Assembly: GCF_010183535.1 (NCBI RefSeq)
Contig: NC_071332.1
Span: 3,348,001-3,412,000, forward strand
Direction: 5' to 3'
Source: Caenorhabditis remanei
Lineage: Eukaryota > Nematoda > Chromadorea > Rhabditida > Rhabditidae
DNA: 64,000 nt
In this document: positions 1-11,949 of the stretch, in pieces
How the letters are laid out: each line of letters starts with the position of its first letter
How positions within the stretch are numbered: position 1 is the first letter of the stretch
Notes under the pieces: model-generated
What the model was told of the DNA's origin: nothing
What the model saw: only the letters and a program-made list of their open reading frames with translations
Databases searched by the model: none
Program-made: the position numbers and the translations under genes

Positions 1-821
1 CAAGTCCCTAGATTCCGAATCTGAAATAAAATTCTGCTAATTCCTTCTGTAAACCGAGTTATAACCCGGTAAACTTTTCATTTGGTTAAGACTTTCTGCG
101 TGACATCCGCTGCCGAAAATGTCTACCGATACATATGCTCGGAAAAGCTTAACCAAAAGTTTGACTGGGTCGGTAATCGGTTCACAAAAGGATTTAAAAG
201 AATATTATTTAAAATTCGAAATTTACGTACTTGAAAGTATGAGGGGACACATTCTTGAGACGTTTGAAACAAGACTCTTTGAGGATTTACCTTGTAATAT
301 GTTCGAGAAAATCAAGACAAATATTACTCATAAGACGGCCAAGAGTTCAAAGCAGGTATAATCACAAAAAACATGTCTATTCCGAAAATCTGATTTTTTG
401 ACCATTGAATATATCTGCGAAATTGTTAGTTAAAAGATTAAACTTTCTAAGACCATCGAGCATTAAAACAGGTGGAAAACTCTTAGCATGAATCAGATTT
501 AGAAAAGTAGATTAGAAAAGAATGAGAATTTTTGATGTGTTGTTTTTACGAAACATACGGAACAATTCCCTGCGTAGCGACTTATCTAGAGCACTGCTAA
601 GTAATGATGACTTTCTTGAGAGCCATTTCTCTAAGGTAACTGGGCGGAAAATGATTAGAAAATAAAAATTAGTGTGATTTCAGCTTTCTAAAGACTCTTT
701 GATGTTACAGTTCAGAAATTTATAAAGTATGTATATTAGGTCATTAGCAACCTATACTGTAGTTTTTGGGTCTCGACCACCGGTTACGGTAGTGCGGTAA
801 GTGCTCTATAGCGTAACTCAC

Positions 822-1058
822 CGAATAATGCTTCCCTGCCGCGTTCTTCCCACAAACTCTGCATATTTCGACGGTGGCCATTTCAGACCTTCCGATCAAC
901 GACATCTGAATATTAAAATGGAAAATAAGTTACTTAAATAGGTATTGTCAGTGACTAACCGCTTATCAACTTACGTCATAAAACGAGTGACTAGAACACG
1001 GCTCGTCTTCTCCCTCGGAGGCGCTCATTGTTCCGGACGTTTTCGTGCTGAAGAGCAT
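822..1058 (-). CDS. Nuclear hormone receptor-like gene, first two coding exons only (5' partial gene at window edge)
   Basis: Two phase-0 exons of 84 nt each are visible. Exon 1 (1058 to 975) ends in a perfect GTAAGT donor and encodes 28 aa, including MSASEGEDEPCSSHSFYD. Exon 2 (905 to 822) follows an attttaatattcag acceptor, ends in GTGAGT, and encodes 28 aa ending in EICRVCGKNAAGKHYS. C-x2-C followed by G-KHY is the start of a C4 zinc-finger nuclear receptor DNA-binding domain (usual form CxVCGDxAxGxHYGV). The next exon, expected to carry the GCKGFFRR part, is not found on the minus strand down to base 1, so it must lie left of the window across an intron of more than 820 nt. The start may be Met1 (1058) or Met11 (1028), because a CTTCAG trans-splice-like acceptor (1049-1048) lies between them. 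Serine in place of the usual glycine after HY is unusual and would fit one of the fast-evolving nematode receptors. It is inferred to be a nuclear transcription factor; the ligand is unknown. Confidence 0.7.
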
Positions 1059-1360
1059 ATTCGTGAGAGATGTATATGAGAGAGATTAGGAGATATGAAT
1101 ATGAAGCTAAAAGGGGGTGGGAGGAGTGAGAGAGCACAAAACAGAAAACTTGTCTGGCTGCTGACGGGTTGTTTTTTTGAGTGGAATCGGGTGGGGAATT
1201 AGAATAACGGGTACAGTCTTCGGTTTAAATGTTATAGACAGATTCTGATAATAGTGATTATGATAAGACGATATTACCATAGCACAGAACACACTGATCA
1301 AAGAAGTCGGAGAACGACGATCTTTGAGTTATCGAAGCTTTTCGAATTTACATTTGTTGT
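1059..1360 (-). promoter_or_regulatory. Probable promoter/5' flank of the nuclear-receptor-like gene
   Basis: This is unique-looking sequence upstream of the minus-strand exon 1. Purine-rich tracts (aggagatatgaatatg, gggggtgggaggagtgagagag) read as pyrimidine-rich on the gene strand. No TATA box or other defined site stands out. It ends at the first family A palindrome. Confidence 0.3.
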
Positions 1361-1620
1361 GTAGATCAAATTTAGGGCTATATTTTTCTAGTTGAAAACT
1401 TTTTGGTAGCTATCGACACTTTTGAGATATAACGCTTTAAAGTTCGGAGGGGTAGGGGTGAGACGCAGAGAAACGAGGATGTCTGCTTTCTCTGCGTCTC
1501 TCCTCAAGGCATCCTCAAGCGTCTTAAGGTACCTATGTTTAAAGGCGCATATCTCGAAAGTGTGAATAGCTATCAAAAAGTTGTCAGCTACGAAAATGGA
1601 GATCTAGGTTTGATCTATAC
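1361..1620. repeat. Family A palindromic element, full copy
   Basis: Left arm: gtagatcaaa, tagttgaaaactttttgg, cttttgagatat. Core: gagacgcagagaaacgagg ... tttctctgcgtctc. Right arm is the near-reverse complement: aaaggcgcatatctc, tatcaaaaagttgtcagc, tttgatctata. This is the prototype for the other copies listed below. Confidence 0.9.
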
Positions 1621-2347
1621 AATCATAGTAGTTTCGTTAAAATAGGGTAATTAAGAAAGTTGAGGCACACTGTCAAAGTTGACTAACTTTTTTACTGGAA
1701 AATGGTTTTTCAACCTGAAAAATGCAAGTTTTATGGTGTTTTTTTATTGTTTAAAACAAGTAAACTTTCCTTCAAGTATCACCAAGTGTCGCCTGAAATA
1801 AATACAAAAAAGAGAGCACAAGGGGATGAGAGAGCGCAGAGAAACGAGGGTGTCTGCTTTCTCTGTGTCTCTACATCTCTTCCTCTTGCTTCTTCTATCT
1901 TTAAAGACGCATATCTCAAAACCTAGAAGAGCTAGAAAAAAAGTGTCAACTAAAAAAATGTAGAGTTTTGTTTGATCTACACAACCATAGTAAATTTGGC
2001 AAAGTGAGACAACTAGGAAAGCTGGGACACACTGTTAAAAATGACTAACTTTTTTACTGGAAAATAGGGTTTTCAACTGACAAAGGGAAATTGTTTGGTT
2101 TTTTGTTGTTTAAAAAACAAATAAACTTTCCTTTGAGTGTTAGTGATTGCCACCTGATAAAAGTACAAAAAAGAGAGAGAAAGAGACAAGAGATCGCAGA
2201 GAAACAAGGTTGTCTGCTTTCTCTGCGTCTCCACATCTCCTCTTCTTGCTGCTTAGCTAGCTATCTTTAAAGGCGCATATCTCAAAACCTAGATCTTTTA
2301 TCAAAAAGTTGTTAACTACAAAAATAAAGATAAATTTTTGATCTACA
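1621..2347. repeat. Tandem duplication of a 362-bp unit, each unit ending in a family A half-element
   Basis: Units 1621-1982 and 1983-2347 are direct repeats with a period of about 362 bp: cacactgtcaaagttgactaac recurs at 1666 and, slightly changed, at 2028, each followed by cttttttactggaaaat. Each unit carries the core (1831-1890 and 2191-2250) and right arm of family A but lacks a recognisable left arm. Confidence 0.75.
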
Positions 2348-4415
2348 TAACCATATCAATTTTGGCATAGTGGGGGAAACATGGAGCGCTAGGACGTAGT
2401 CTCAAAGTAAGAGTCTAAAAGTTCATTTCATCAGACTAGATATTGACTCATATTCTAAATTAACTTATCGAAATAATACATGTTCTTACTAAATGATATT
2501 TTACTTATTTACCAAAAAACCAAAAACTTCTGATCATCTCTCTCTATGTATTTCCGCTCCAGCTAAAAATGTGAGATCTCTGTAAGACAAGGAAGTGTTT
2601 CGCCGAAAAAGGTGGTGATTTCCGAAAAAAGGCATGAATAAGCTTAAGAGCAGGAGATTAGAAAAAGAGATTTAGAAAAAAGGAGAATTTGATATGTCTC
2701 GAGTTGTGTCTAATGCGTGTTTGTGCGTGTATGTGTGATATATCTTATGTGTGAAACTCAATGGGAATTGAAGAACAAAATTGATCAGTTTTCCTTTTTC
2801 TAATATTTGGACAGAAATTGAATTACGATCAAACGGTTCATCTTGGGAGGGGATTAGGAGAACAATTTTGTTCGTTACTGATATTTGGACATTTTGGTTT
2901 TTCGGCTACATAGAGCAGAACTTTTTTTTTTTTTTGAAAAATTCAAACTTTTGGTCTTCAGCGCGAGATGAAGAGATCCTTGTGATATATTTGGAAATAT
3001 GTGTTTTTTGGTCCATTTTTAGGTCCAGGCTACGAAAGTTTTGAAGGCAATTTCAGAATTCTCGAGACTTCAGGGATTCAATTAAACTGTTGAAAAGCTG
3101 AAGACGTAAGGATTCTGAATCTGTTTTCAGATTCTGGCTGGTGCTGAATTAGGCCGAGATACAATCGATACTAAATTCGTCGTAAGTATTTTTAGGTATA
3201 AACTTTGAACATGTGTACCTCGGTTCATTTTGACGCTACGAAGATTTTGAGGCCAGGTTTATAATACTCAAGACTTTAGGAATATTGTTGAAAAGCTAAT
3301 GACGTGAGAATTTTGAATCTGTTTTTCTAGGATACCCGGACAAATACTCCAATATTTTTAAAGATAAAATTGGTAATAAATAAACAACTTAAAAAGAAAA
3401 AAAAATGGTTAGAAAGCTGAAAATAACAGAATTCTGAATCTGTTTGCAGATTCCATCTAGCACTGGAATGCGCCGAGATACAAGCGATACTGAAAATATT
3501 TTCAGATATAAATTTTGAACATGTGTAACTCGGTTCATTTTGACGCTACGCAAATTTTGAATACAGTTTCAGAATCCTTATGGTTTCAGCTTTTCAGTAA
3601 TGTATTTATTTTCAAAGATTAACATTGTTAGAAAGCTGAAAATATGAGGATTCTGAAGCTGTTCTTAAATTCGGAATTGGACCAAATTGAACGGAGTTAC
3701 AAAAGTTTGAATTCAATTCCAGAAAAAAAAAGATAACGGATCCAGAATCCTCACATCTTCAGATTTTTAGTCATACTCCGTATCGATCAAGTACCAATTG
3801 AGTCGCTACGCAGTGAATTCATAGTTTGTAATTTTCATTAATTTCTGGTCATATTTTTTCAACTTTTATCAAAAATATATTTCTCTTGGTTAACTATAAG
3901 ACCAGAGCTTCTCTACTTATAGCAATCCTTAAATTATAAAAGAAATAATTATCAGATGAAAAAGAAAGTGATCACACGAAATCAACATTAGCCGATTATA
4001 GAGCGAGTTCTAGCAAAAATAAAGTCAGAATATGTCAAAGTGAGAAAATTGAGAGGGAAAATATGTTAGTTCCTGATTTGATTCAAAAATAGGCAAAGGA
4101 GGGAGATATTAGATATTAGATTAACCGACTGGAATGCACCTGATAATTTTCAGGTGACGTAGACAATCATCAGAGACATTTCGAAACTAAAACCAACAAA
4201 TCAAACCGTTCTGAAACCAGGACGTTTCAAAACTAGAAAACTGTTTTCTGATTGAGTTTGCTGGAGACGAGACGGAGACAGTGAGAACTGCAAAAAGTAT
4301 AATTTTTAAATGAAAAAACTATAAAAGTTGCATTTCTCAGTTGAAAATTAGGTAATTTTCAAAACGCTATAACTGTGACGGGTTGTGCCTGAACTCAAAT
4401 ATTTTACTATGGTCT
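2348..4415. other. AT-rich gene-free stretch with degenerate dispersed repeat
   Basis: No convincing exon on either strand. From about 3050 to 3800 there are diverged copies of a repeat built from gattctgaatctgttttcag and aactcggttcattttgacgc. The same phrases recur near 41790-42260, 45590-46200, 50040-51480 and 60960-61400. No clear termini were found. Confidence 0.5.
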
Positions 4416-4560
4416 TGTAGATCAAAACTTGCTCTACATTTTTGTAGTTGACTACTTTTTGATAGCTATTCACGTTTTTGAGATATGAAAGATCAAAGGT
4501 AGCGATGTGATAAAGAGAGGGAGAGCGGGCGCAGACAGTCAGATGCCCCCGCTCTGTGGC
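4416..4560. repeat. Family A left half plus GC-rich core
   Basis: gtagatcaaaacttgctcta, tagttgactactttttgata and gtttttgagatatgaaag form a left arm, followed by gggcgcagacagtcagatgc. No right arm follows; instead a second, larger repeat begins at 4553. Confidence 0.7.
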
Positions 4561-4940
4561 AGACTTGGTGACATAAACATGTAGATCAAAAAATGAGAAT
4601 TATTTTTGTAGTTTAGATAGTTTCGATAGGTTTCGAGATCGTTCCTACAATTAAAAGTAGCTTGATAGCGCTGTTCACTTTTAAGATACGACGGTTTTCA
4701 ATTGAGCGTTCATAGATTCCAGATAAAACTTTGACCGACTGTCCTGAAGTCAGATTTTATCCCAATTCTGTAAAAAATAAACAATTTTGTAGATCAATTC
4801 AAGCTTCACATTTTTCTAGTTGACATTTTTTCTCTAGCTCTTCACGCTTTCGAGATATGAAGCCTCAAAGTTCGGTAAGCGACACGGGGAGAGAGGAGGA
4901 GACGCAGAGAAAGCAGACACTCTCGTTTCTCTGCGTCTCT
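4553..4940 (+). repeat. Long dispersed element, inverted partner of 12063-12426
   Basis: From ctgtggcagacttggtgaca through aagcttcacatttttctagt to the gagacgcagagaaagcagac core, this stretch is a close reverse complement of 12063-12426. It includes non-A sequence such as gacagtcggtcaaag-type text. It is therefore a larger mobile unit containing part of family A, not just A arms. Confidence 0.8.
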
Positions 4941-5050
4941 CTAGTCAGCGCGGCAACCTTTCAAACATTGAAGCCGTATATCTCGAAAGTGTCGATAGCT
5001 ATCAAAAAGTTGTCAACTACAAAAATGAAGCCCTGTTTTTGATCTACACA
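4798..5050. repeat. Family A palindromic element, full copy
   Basis: Arms tgtagatcaattcaagcttc and aactacaaaaatgaagccc...gatctacaca flank the core gagacgcagagaaagcagac/actctcgtttctctgcgtct. Confidence 0.85.
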
Positions 5051-5820
5051 GAGAAAAAAAAATGTGAAAAAATTGGACAGCAAATAAGTTCCAGACAAAC
5101 GTTACAAGCTATAAGTATTATATCCTCGGATCTAACACAGAAAACTGCGAATTGCAAAAATTTGATTACGTTCGGTCTACTGAAAAATGAAAAAAAATTG
5201 AAATCCAACAATTTTCAAGTTTTATACAATCAGTCAAAGTTAAATGATTTTAAATTATTGAAAAAAGGGAATTTTTAAAGCCTCATTGCCTAAAAACAGA
5301 ATCATAAAAAATTTTGGTGTGAATTTACGCCGTAAATCTACACAAAGAAAGAAAATCAATAAAACAACTATTGAGAAAAGGAGAAGAAACACACATGGCG
5401 AAGAAACCTTTCACAATTTACTTATCACAAGTTGATAAGAGAGACGTACTTTGGGTACACCAACAGACTACAAAGTTCAAAAATTACAATGACGACATTA
5501 TTTTTTTCTTTTTCTTTTTAAAACCTTCTTTCACAAAAAAAAAATTATTTTTTGATCTCTTGAGATACAGATAAGAAAATTCTTTTCGGATAACAGCTTC
5601 CACGGATAAAGAGGGATTGACACATCTGTAACATAAATAGAGGCTCAAGTGGTTTTTGATTTGTGTTGTATAGTTTTTATTTCTGGAAAACTTAGAGAAA
5701 AGTGAAATTTCGTGACTCGGAAACATCATATATGGAAAAGGAATGCAAGGAAAACTAGTATACTTTCAGACAATGTTTCAGACAGGTCCGGTGGTCAACA
5801 TTTTAAATTTTAAAAATTTT
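5051..5820. other. Gene-free AT-rich stretch
   Basis: A/T homopolymer tracts (for example 5500-5550) and no exon with proper splice sites in a plausible reading. I see nothing functional here. Confidence 0.4.
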
Positions 5821-6200
5821 CATGTAGAACAAGTCTAGACTTTTATTTTTGTAGTTGACAACTTTTTGATAGCTCTCCACGCTTTTGAGATACGAGGCTG
5901 CAAAGTTGGGAAGGGTGTGAGGGGAGAGTGTGAGAGACGCAGAGAAGCTAGAGTGTCTGTCTGATCTGCGTCTCTGCGAATATCTGTGTTTGATAACTTT
6001 TTGATAGCTATTCACGTTTTTGAGATATGCGCCTTTGATGATAAAGAGAGACGCAGACAGTCAGACACTCTCGCTTCTCTGCGCACTCTCACTCTCGCTC
6101 TCACACCCTTCAAACTTTAAAGCGGCATATCTCAAAAGCGTGAAGAGCAATCGAAAAGTTGTCAACTACAAAAATGGAGAACTATGTTTGATCTACACAA
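5821..6200. repeat. Two overlapping family A elements
   Basis: A first left arm and core (5822-5975, gagacgcagagaagctagag) is followed by a second left arm (about 5990-6040), second core (6045-6100, gacgcagacagtcagacact) and a right arm ending tttgatctacacaa. The order arm-core-arm-core-arm suggests nested insertion or recombination. Confidence 0.85.
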
Positions 6201-6284
6201 AACATTTTGAAAATGTATAATAGAGCCATTTTTTACGGAGTTACAGCTTGTCAAACTTTGACTTTTTTTGCAGGTTTTTTTAGT

Positions 6285-6768
6285 AAAAATAGACAACTTT
6301 GAAGGGGCATATCTCAAAAGCGTGAAGAGCAATCGAAAAGTTGTCAACTACAAAAATGGAGAACTAGATTTGGTCTACACAAAACATGCAATTTTGAAAA
6401 GTTTGAATGAAATGTTAAAAAGTTACGATCTGCCAAAGTTCGTCAATTTTTCGATGAGAAAATGTTTCTCAACAAGGCTAAGGCTATGCAAATGTGCTCT
6501 AGTGACACTAGTCAGCAATAACTTTTTGACTTTTACCTACCGTAACCATATCTTACTGTAATATAGCAAGTTGTCAACTACAAAAATGGAGAACTAGATT
6601 TGATCTACACAGTGAATTAAAATTTGTAAATTTTGGATAAACTTTGAGACAGTTACGCTATCTCAAAGTTGACAATTTTCAAGTATTTTGTTATACATCA
6701 ATTTTTTCAATTGTTATATCAAAAAGTTGTCTATTACAAAAATAAAGATCAAAGTTTGATCTACCAAA
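6285..6768. repeat. Three solo right arms of family A
   Basis: Right-arm sequence recurs at 6289-6384 (ggggcatatctcaaaagcgt ... tttggtctacaca), 6564-6612 (caagttgtcaactacaaaaa) and 6715-6768 (atcaaaaagttgtctattac) without cores, consistent with truncated copies. Confidence 0.75.
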
Positions 6769-6867
6769 AGAAATAAATACAGTACGCTGGGCAGCGTTCA
6801 TCTTTCTGGGAGGTTTTGAAACGGGTGGTGGTTCCAAAACGAGACAACCAGCAAAAAATATAAATAT

Positions 6868-6873
6868 TTTATT
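6868..6873 (-). terminator. Candidate polyadenylation signal of the SLC17 gene
   Basis: tttatt on plus is AATAAA on the gene strand, about 290 nt after the stop codon at 7166. The position is plausible for a nematode 3' UTR; there is no transcript evidence. Confidence 0.35.
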
Positions 6874-7165
6874 AAAAATTAGTAGTAAGATAAGAAAAAG
6901 AAACAGAAATCACTAGTCGGTTTCTATTAAAGGAATGTTTGTGATGAGAAGAAACCCGTTAAAAAGTTATACCAAAACAAATATAGAAGCATCATTTTTA
7001 CAGAGAGAAGATATCACAGAAATGAGCAATTTTCAGGAGTGGAAATTTCCAAGAAGATCGATAGAAATCAAGAGTAGAACCAGTATGAGATGATTAGTTG
7101 GTGTGTGGAGAGGAGAGTGATATGTGTTGGGTGGGTGATGACACGTTTTTAGGGGGCGGAGCTTC

Positions 7166-10100
7166 TTAGTCGACAGTCGTCACTCGTAGAGAGTCGTCGA
7201 GTTTCGAGCTATCTATCAACTCTTCACGAGCAATCTCCATTGGAGCTTTCGAATGATCAGAGTCCCAATCTTGAAGGCTTGCTGAAAAAAAAAAGTTTCC
7301 AAAAAATGTGTTTAGGATTTCGAAATTACCTGTCCCACAACAATGGAAGAACATTCCAGTGATACCGCATATTCCAGCCATTATCGCGAACACTATCGTC
7401 CACTCCTCATGTGTTCCCTGCTTGGTGTAGGCGCCGATGTGATACGGAGCCACCGACGACGCGATTTGTCCCCAGAATCTAGAGAACGCGGCGATTGCGG
7501 CTGTCTGGGCGGGAGCGATGGTGACGGCGCTCGTCGAGTAGCCGGGGATGTAGCCGGAGACGAATGACATGGCCATACAGATGAGGAAGATGGCGGCGGG
7601 GCGTTGAGAGCAGTCGCAGAAGCAGAGGAGACCGAAGCACAGGGCGATTCCGAAGGAGGCTGGAAAATCCATGTCAAAATTTGATGAATCTTACAAAGAA
7701 AAAGTTTAAAAAAAAACTTTTTTCTAGCACCTCTAGATCTCAAGATATACACCTTTGAAAATTCCAACTTTTACTAAAGACCAATTAAAAATCGGTACTT
7801 TCAAAACGCTATAATTGTGTCGTGATATGTCTAAACCCGAATATTCTGATATGACTGTGTAGATCAAATCTAGCTCTACATTTTTGCAGTTGACACTTTT
7901 CTTCTAGCTATTATAGGTATTGAGATACGCGCCTTCAAAGTTCGGATGGTAAAAGTGAGAGAGTGAGAGAGCGCAGCGAAGCGATGGTGTCTGCTTTCTC
8001 TGCGTCTCTTCTCCTCACTATATAACTTTCAGCGCGTGTATCTCAAAAGCGTGAAGAGCTAACAAAAAGTTGTCAACTGCAAAAATGGAGAACCGGACTT
8101 GCTTAATACGCTCCAACAAGAATTTTTAGGATTTAACAATTACGGAGACAGCTAGACCTTGTCAAAGTTAATGATATCTCGGAGCTTAAAATTGCAATTA
8201 ATAAACTGTCAATTGCAAAAATGATTTTAAAAACTTACCACTAGAATTACAGAACTTGGTGACCGTATCAAACGACGCCCATCCTCGAGTCTTTGCACTA
8301 TCAGCCATTCCAGCGTAGAAAACTTTAGAGAAGAATTGAAGGATGAATGGGACAGCAGACAATACACCGTTCTGGAAATAATCTCTTAGATTTACTGACT
8401 TGTGAGTTTCTCAGCTATCTGACAGTGCTTTCAGAATCCGAAAATATTAATTTAGAGCCTAGTTATCGGCCATTTTAATTGGTGGCCTAGAAAACCAATT
8501 TTTGGAAAAGTTAGGCCACGGCTAGAAAGCGCTGAATCTAAGCAACCTTGCAGTTTGTTCAAAACCCGACACTTACCGAAGTCAAACTCATATTCAAGAC
8601 GGTCTTATAGTAGAGTGGAAGGTAGGTGATAGTTCCGACGGTCACGTAATTATGAGCGAATGAAGATGCAGCGATAGACCATACGACCGGAGACTTCATA
8701 AGAGCCAACCAGTTCGGGTGCATCGGTCGTTGCCGAACTCTCTCCGTAGTGATATACTGTAGCTCCTCCTTCGACACTTTCTCATCAGCATGACACGGTG
8801 AGTCATAGACGACAAGGTACCAAATGAAACACATCACGATTCCACACACCGCATAGACGTGGAACGCCATCGGCCATCCCCATGGAAGCTGGCAGAGTTC
8901 CGCCGTGACGAACATGGCGATGACTACGGAGAGTTGGTTGCCAGTGGTAGCCACTGCGAGGGCGGTAGACTTCTCGTTGGCTGGGAACCATTGGGCGACG
9001 AGGACGAGCATGCACGGCCAGAGGACTCCCTGGAAAAATTAAAAATTAAAATATAGTCAACTTTGAAGGTGTCTAACATTCTTCCAAAACAATACAGGCC
9101 CAAATTTGTTTAGTGGGGCTTACAGAGCAAGTCTGAATCTACATTTTTGCAGTTTATAACTTTTTGATAGCTCTTCGCGCTTTTGAGATACAGGCGCTCA
9201 AAGTTCGAAACGTAGTCGCGCTATTTCGAGAGACGCAGAGAAAGCAGACACTCTAGCTTCTCTGCGTCTCTCACCTCCTCGCTGGAATAGCTACCATCTT
9301 TAAAGGCGCGTATCTCAACAGTGTGCAGAGCTAGAAGAGAAGTGACAACTGCAAAAATGTAGAGCTATGTTTAATCTACACAAAACATTTTGAAAATGTA
9401 TAATAGAGCCATTTTTTACGGAGTTACAGCTTGTCAAACTTTTACCTTTTTAGGGTTTTTAGTGAAAAAAGGAAACTTTAAAGGGTCATATCTCAAAAGT
9501 GTGCAGAGCTATAAGAAAAGTGTCAATTGCAAAAATGTAGAGCTTGGTTTGATCTAAAGATTGATATAAAAATTGACATAGTGGAACAAAACGGAACTTC
9601 TAAACGTGCGTTCAAAGAAATCTGTCAATATTTTCTTGTTGACAAACTACAATCTCTTGTATCTCAACAGGTTTTATACCTTTCAAAAAGTTGTGATCTT
9701 TAAATTATATAAATTTAATTAATTGATTTTTGAATCGTTTGCGAATTCAGGGATAAGAAATCGCTAAAAACCGTACCTGCCCGAATCCCATCACAAATCT
9801 CAGCAGAATAATCGGAAACGTCCCAAAATTGGTTTGCGACGCCACAAACGGTGTCAAAAACGTGCCGACAACATTCGCAATGCCACCATAGAGTACTGTA
9901 CGCGTCGCACCAATATATCGGTTGAGTACTTCAGAAGCGAGGGTAGCAATTAGTCCGCCCGCGTAGAACGAGGCAAAGATCACCGCTCGATCTTGTGATG
10001 TCCAGAATATGGTGCCTTTCTGAAAATTTTTGACATTTTCAATAATTATATATAATTTCAACCCTTCTCAATACTCACATGTTCAACACTCTTCGCCGTC

Positions 10101-11294
10101 CCAAACTTTAGCAACGGACACGACTGATCGAATGACGTATTCGTTGGTGTCGATGAGGAGGAGATCATCGGCTTTCCGTCCGTCAGTGCCGTACTGTTTA
10201 GCATACAAACGATCGCCTGCAAGAAGGGAGATGATGATGATTGATGTTTGATACTTTTTATTTTTGAAACATTGATGTTTTGAGAGATTTTTAAGAAGAA
10301 GAAGATGGCATTTCTAAAATGTGAGAAAAGCTTTTAGCGATTCCATTCGGACAAAGTTTATCACGACGGCGGAAGTAAAACTTCTCTAAAAATGTGAGGC
10401 CAAAGTTTGACATACCGTATCTTGCACAAAAAACTTCGAATCTCAAATTTTAAAATTATCCCGTGTAGATCTAACCTAGCTCTATATTTTTGTAGTTGAC
10501 AACTTTTCAATGCCTCTGCAGGATTTTAAGATACACACCTTCAACGCCAGGGAGGAAGACGACGAGAAAGTGAGAGAGACGCAGAGAAACGAGAGTGTCT
10601 GCTTTCTCTGCGTCTCTGCACTCGGCAGCTCACCACACTATGTCTTTAACCGCTTATATCTCGAAACCTAGAATAGCTAGAGGAAAACTGTCAACTGCAA
10701 AAATGGAGAGCTGGGCTTGATCTATAAAGTTCAATAAAAATTTTCAGCTAGTGACATTTTGAGAGATAGGTAGACAGTGTTAAAGTTGACCTGTGTTCAT
10801 TACAAGTTTGAAATTTTTATTTTTCTTAAAGCTGTCATATCTCAAGTCGTAGAAAAGCTAACTCCACTTTGTAGTTGGTCGTTTTTGATAGCTGTTTACG
10901 CTTTCGAAATATGAAAGCTCAAAAGTTGGTTGGCGAGAGTGAGTGACGCAGAGAAAGCAGACACTCTTGTTTCTCTGCGCCTCATCACATCCACTCTTCT
11001 AACAACCGTGCTTTAAAAGCGCATATCTCAAAAGCGTGAAGAGTTATCAAAATACTGTCAACTACAAAAATGGAGATCTCAACTTTTCCTACATTTCACT
11101 ATAAAAATGTTCAATTTTGCAACATTTTCGGAGGTCACTAGACACCCTCAAAGTTGGTCAATTTTTAAAAACTTGAAACTTACCATATTCAAATTCGACC
11201 TCATCAATCCCTCTATCGTGAGGGCGAGTGCGATGGCGACGGCGACGCGCAATCGCACACTCCGCAGCGACCACAAATCGCAAGAAGTGCTCAT
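7166..11294 (-). CDS. SLC17-family anion/phosphate (vesicular-glutamate-type) transporter, 507 aa, complete
   Basis: Seven exons, all with GT-AG junctions and consistent phase: 11294-11184, 10216-10079, 10019-9777, 9029-8577, 8371-8239, 7659-7330, 7281-7166; 1,524 nt. The protein starts MSTSCDLWSLRSVRLRV and runs into the first membrane helix and SNLNM-AIVCM. Residues 59-66 hold STPTNTSF, a possible glycosylation site in the first lumenal or extracellular loop. The SLC17 loop signature is clear around residues 155-195: RFVMGFGQGVLWPCM then VAQWFPANEKSTALA. Several hydrophobic segments follow, consistent with 12 helices, and the tail is acidic and hydrophilic, ending SLRVTTVD. Family members move organic anions or phosphate using proton or sodium gradients in plasma or vesicle membranes; the substrate cannot be read here. 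Length is typical (about 480-580 aa). Introns 1, 3 and 5 contain family A palindromes. From memory it resembles C. elegans ZK682.2; unverified. Confidence 0.93.
7857..8106. repeat. Family A element in intron 5 of the SLC17 gene
   Basis: Arms tgtgtagatcaaatctagct and gttgtcaactgcaaaaatgg flank a core gagcgcagcgaagcgatggt/ctctgcgtctct. It occupies most of the 579-nt intron 7660-8238. Confidence 0.85.
9131..9556. repeat. Family A element plus an extra right arm in intron 3 of the SLC17 gene
   Basis: A full copy (9131-9385; core gagacgcagagaaagcagac) is followed by a partial right arm at 9478-9556 (ggtcatatctcaaaagtgtg). Both lie within the 747-nt intron 9030-9776. Confidence 0.85.
10463..11092. 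repeat. Two family A elements in intron 1 of the SLC17 gene
   Basis: Copy 1 is 10463-10727 (core gagacgcagagaaacgagag). Copy 2 is 10865-11092 (core gtgacgcagagaaagcagac). Together they account for more than half of the 967-nt intron 10217-11183. Their central spacers point in opposite directions. Confidence 0.85.
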
Positions 11295-11880
11295 CGTGGA
11301 GCCCTGGAGATGGTGTGGTGGTAGAAGGCGGGGGGAATGAGAAATGAGTAGTTGAGAAGAAATGGAAGAGTGTCTGAAATGAATTGAGAAATGAAAAAAG
11401 AAGAAATCGGGGAGGACGAGTCACGAAGTAAAGCGGGAGGGGACGGCACCAATTTATAGGAGCCGCGAAAAAAAAGTGGGCGGAGTTTAGAGGGGGATGA
11501 AGGTTTTTGGTGTTTTTGAACATGTTCTGTATCGAAATGCTCTAACATCTTGTGAGAAACACATAATTATCACTTATGCATTTTTGTTTTGAGTCGAGAG
11601 AGCCGGGGGGACAGTATGATAAGAGCCCAAACATCAGAGCTCTCAGAAATATCGAATAGAGGAATTTCAGAAGGACGACAGGAGGTGGGGTAAATAGAAT
11701 TAGGACACATGTTCTATTCATTATTGCAGAAAGTGGAGGGAAAAAACAAAAATAAAATAAAAATTTCCAGAGTTTTTTTTCACTGAACTTTTGGTATTCA
11801 TGTCGTTCCCACACGATCTCTTTTAATGTGGAAGAACTGATCATCGAAACATGCATGACATTGAACACTGTTTGCGCACA
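11295..11880 (-). promoter_or_regulatory. Probable 5' UTR/promoter of the SLC17 gene
   Basis: On the gene strand this is a pyrimidine-rich region. An AG acceptor-like site (ccatctccag, AG at 11305-11304) lies 9 nt before the ATG and could be a trans-splice site, though a weak one. No other defined element was recognised. Confidence 0.35.
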
Positions 11881-11949
11881 TTTGCATAAAATACCGGACA
11901 GGGGCGTCACCGTGCCTGTTATGGTCTGACACTTTTGAAATTGTGATTT

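Noticed and set aside
119..361. 80-aa open frame on plus, ending next to a GT
   Set aside because: No recognisable domain, no supporting second exon, and it lies inside the inferred intron of the minus-strand receptor gene. Could be real, but unsupported.
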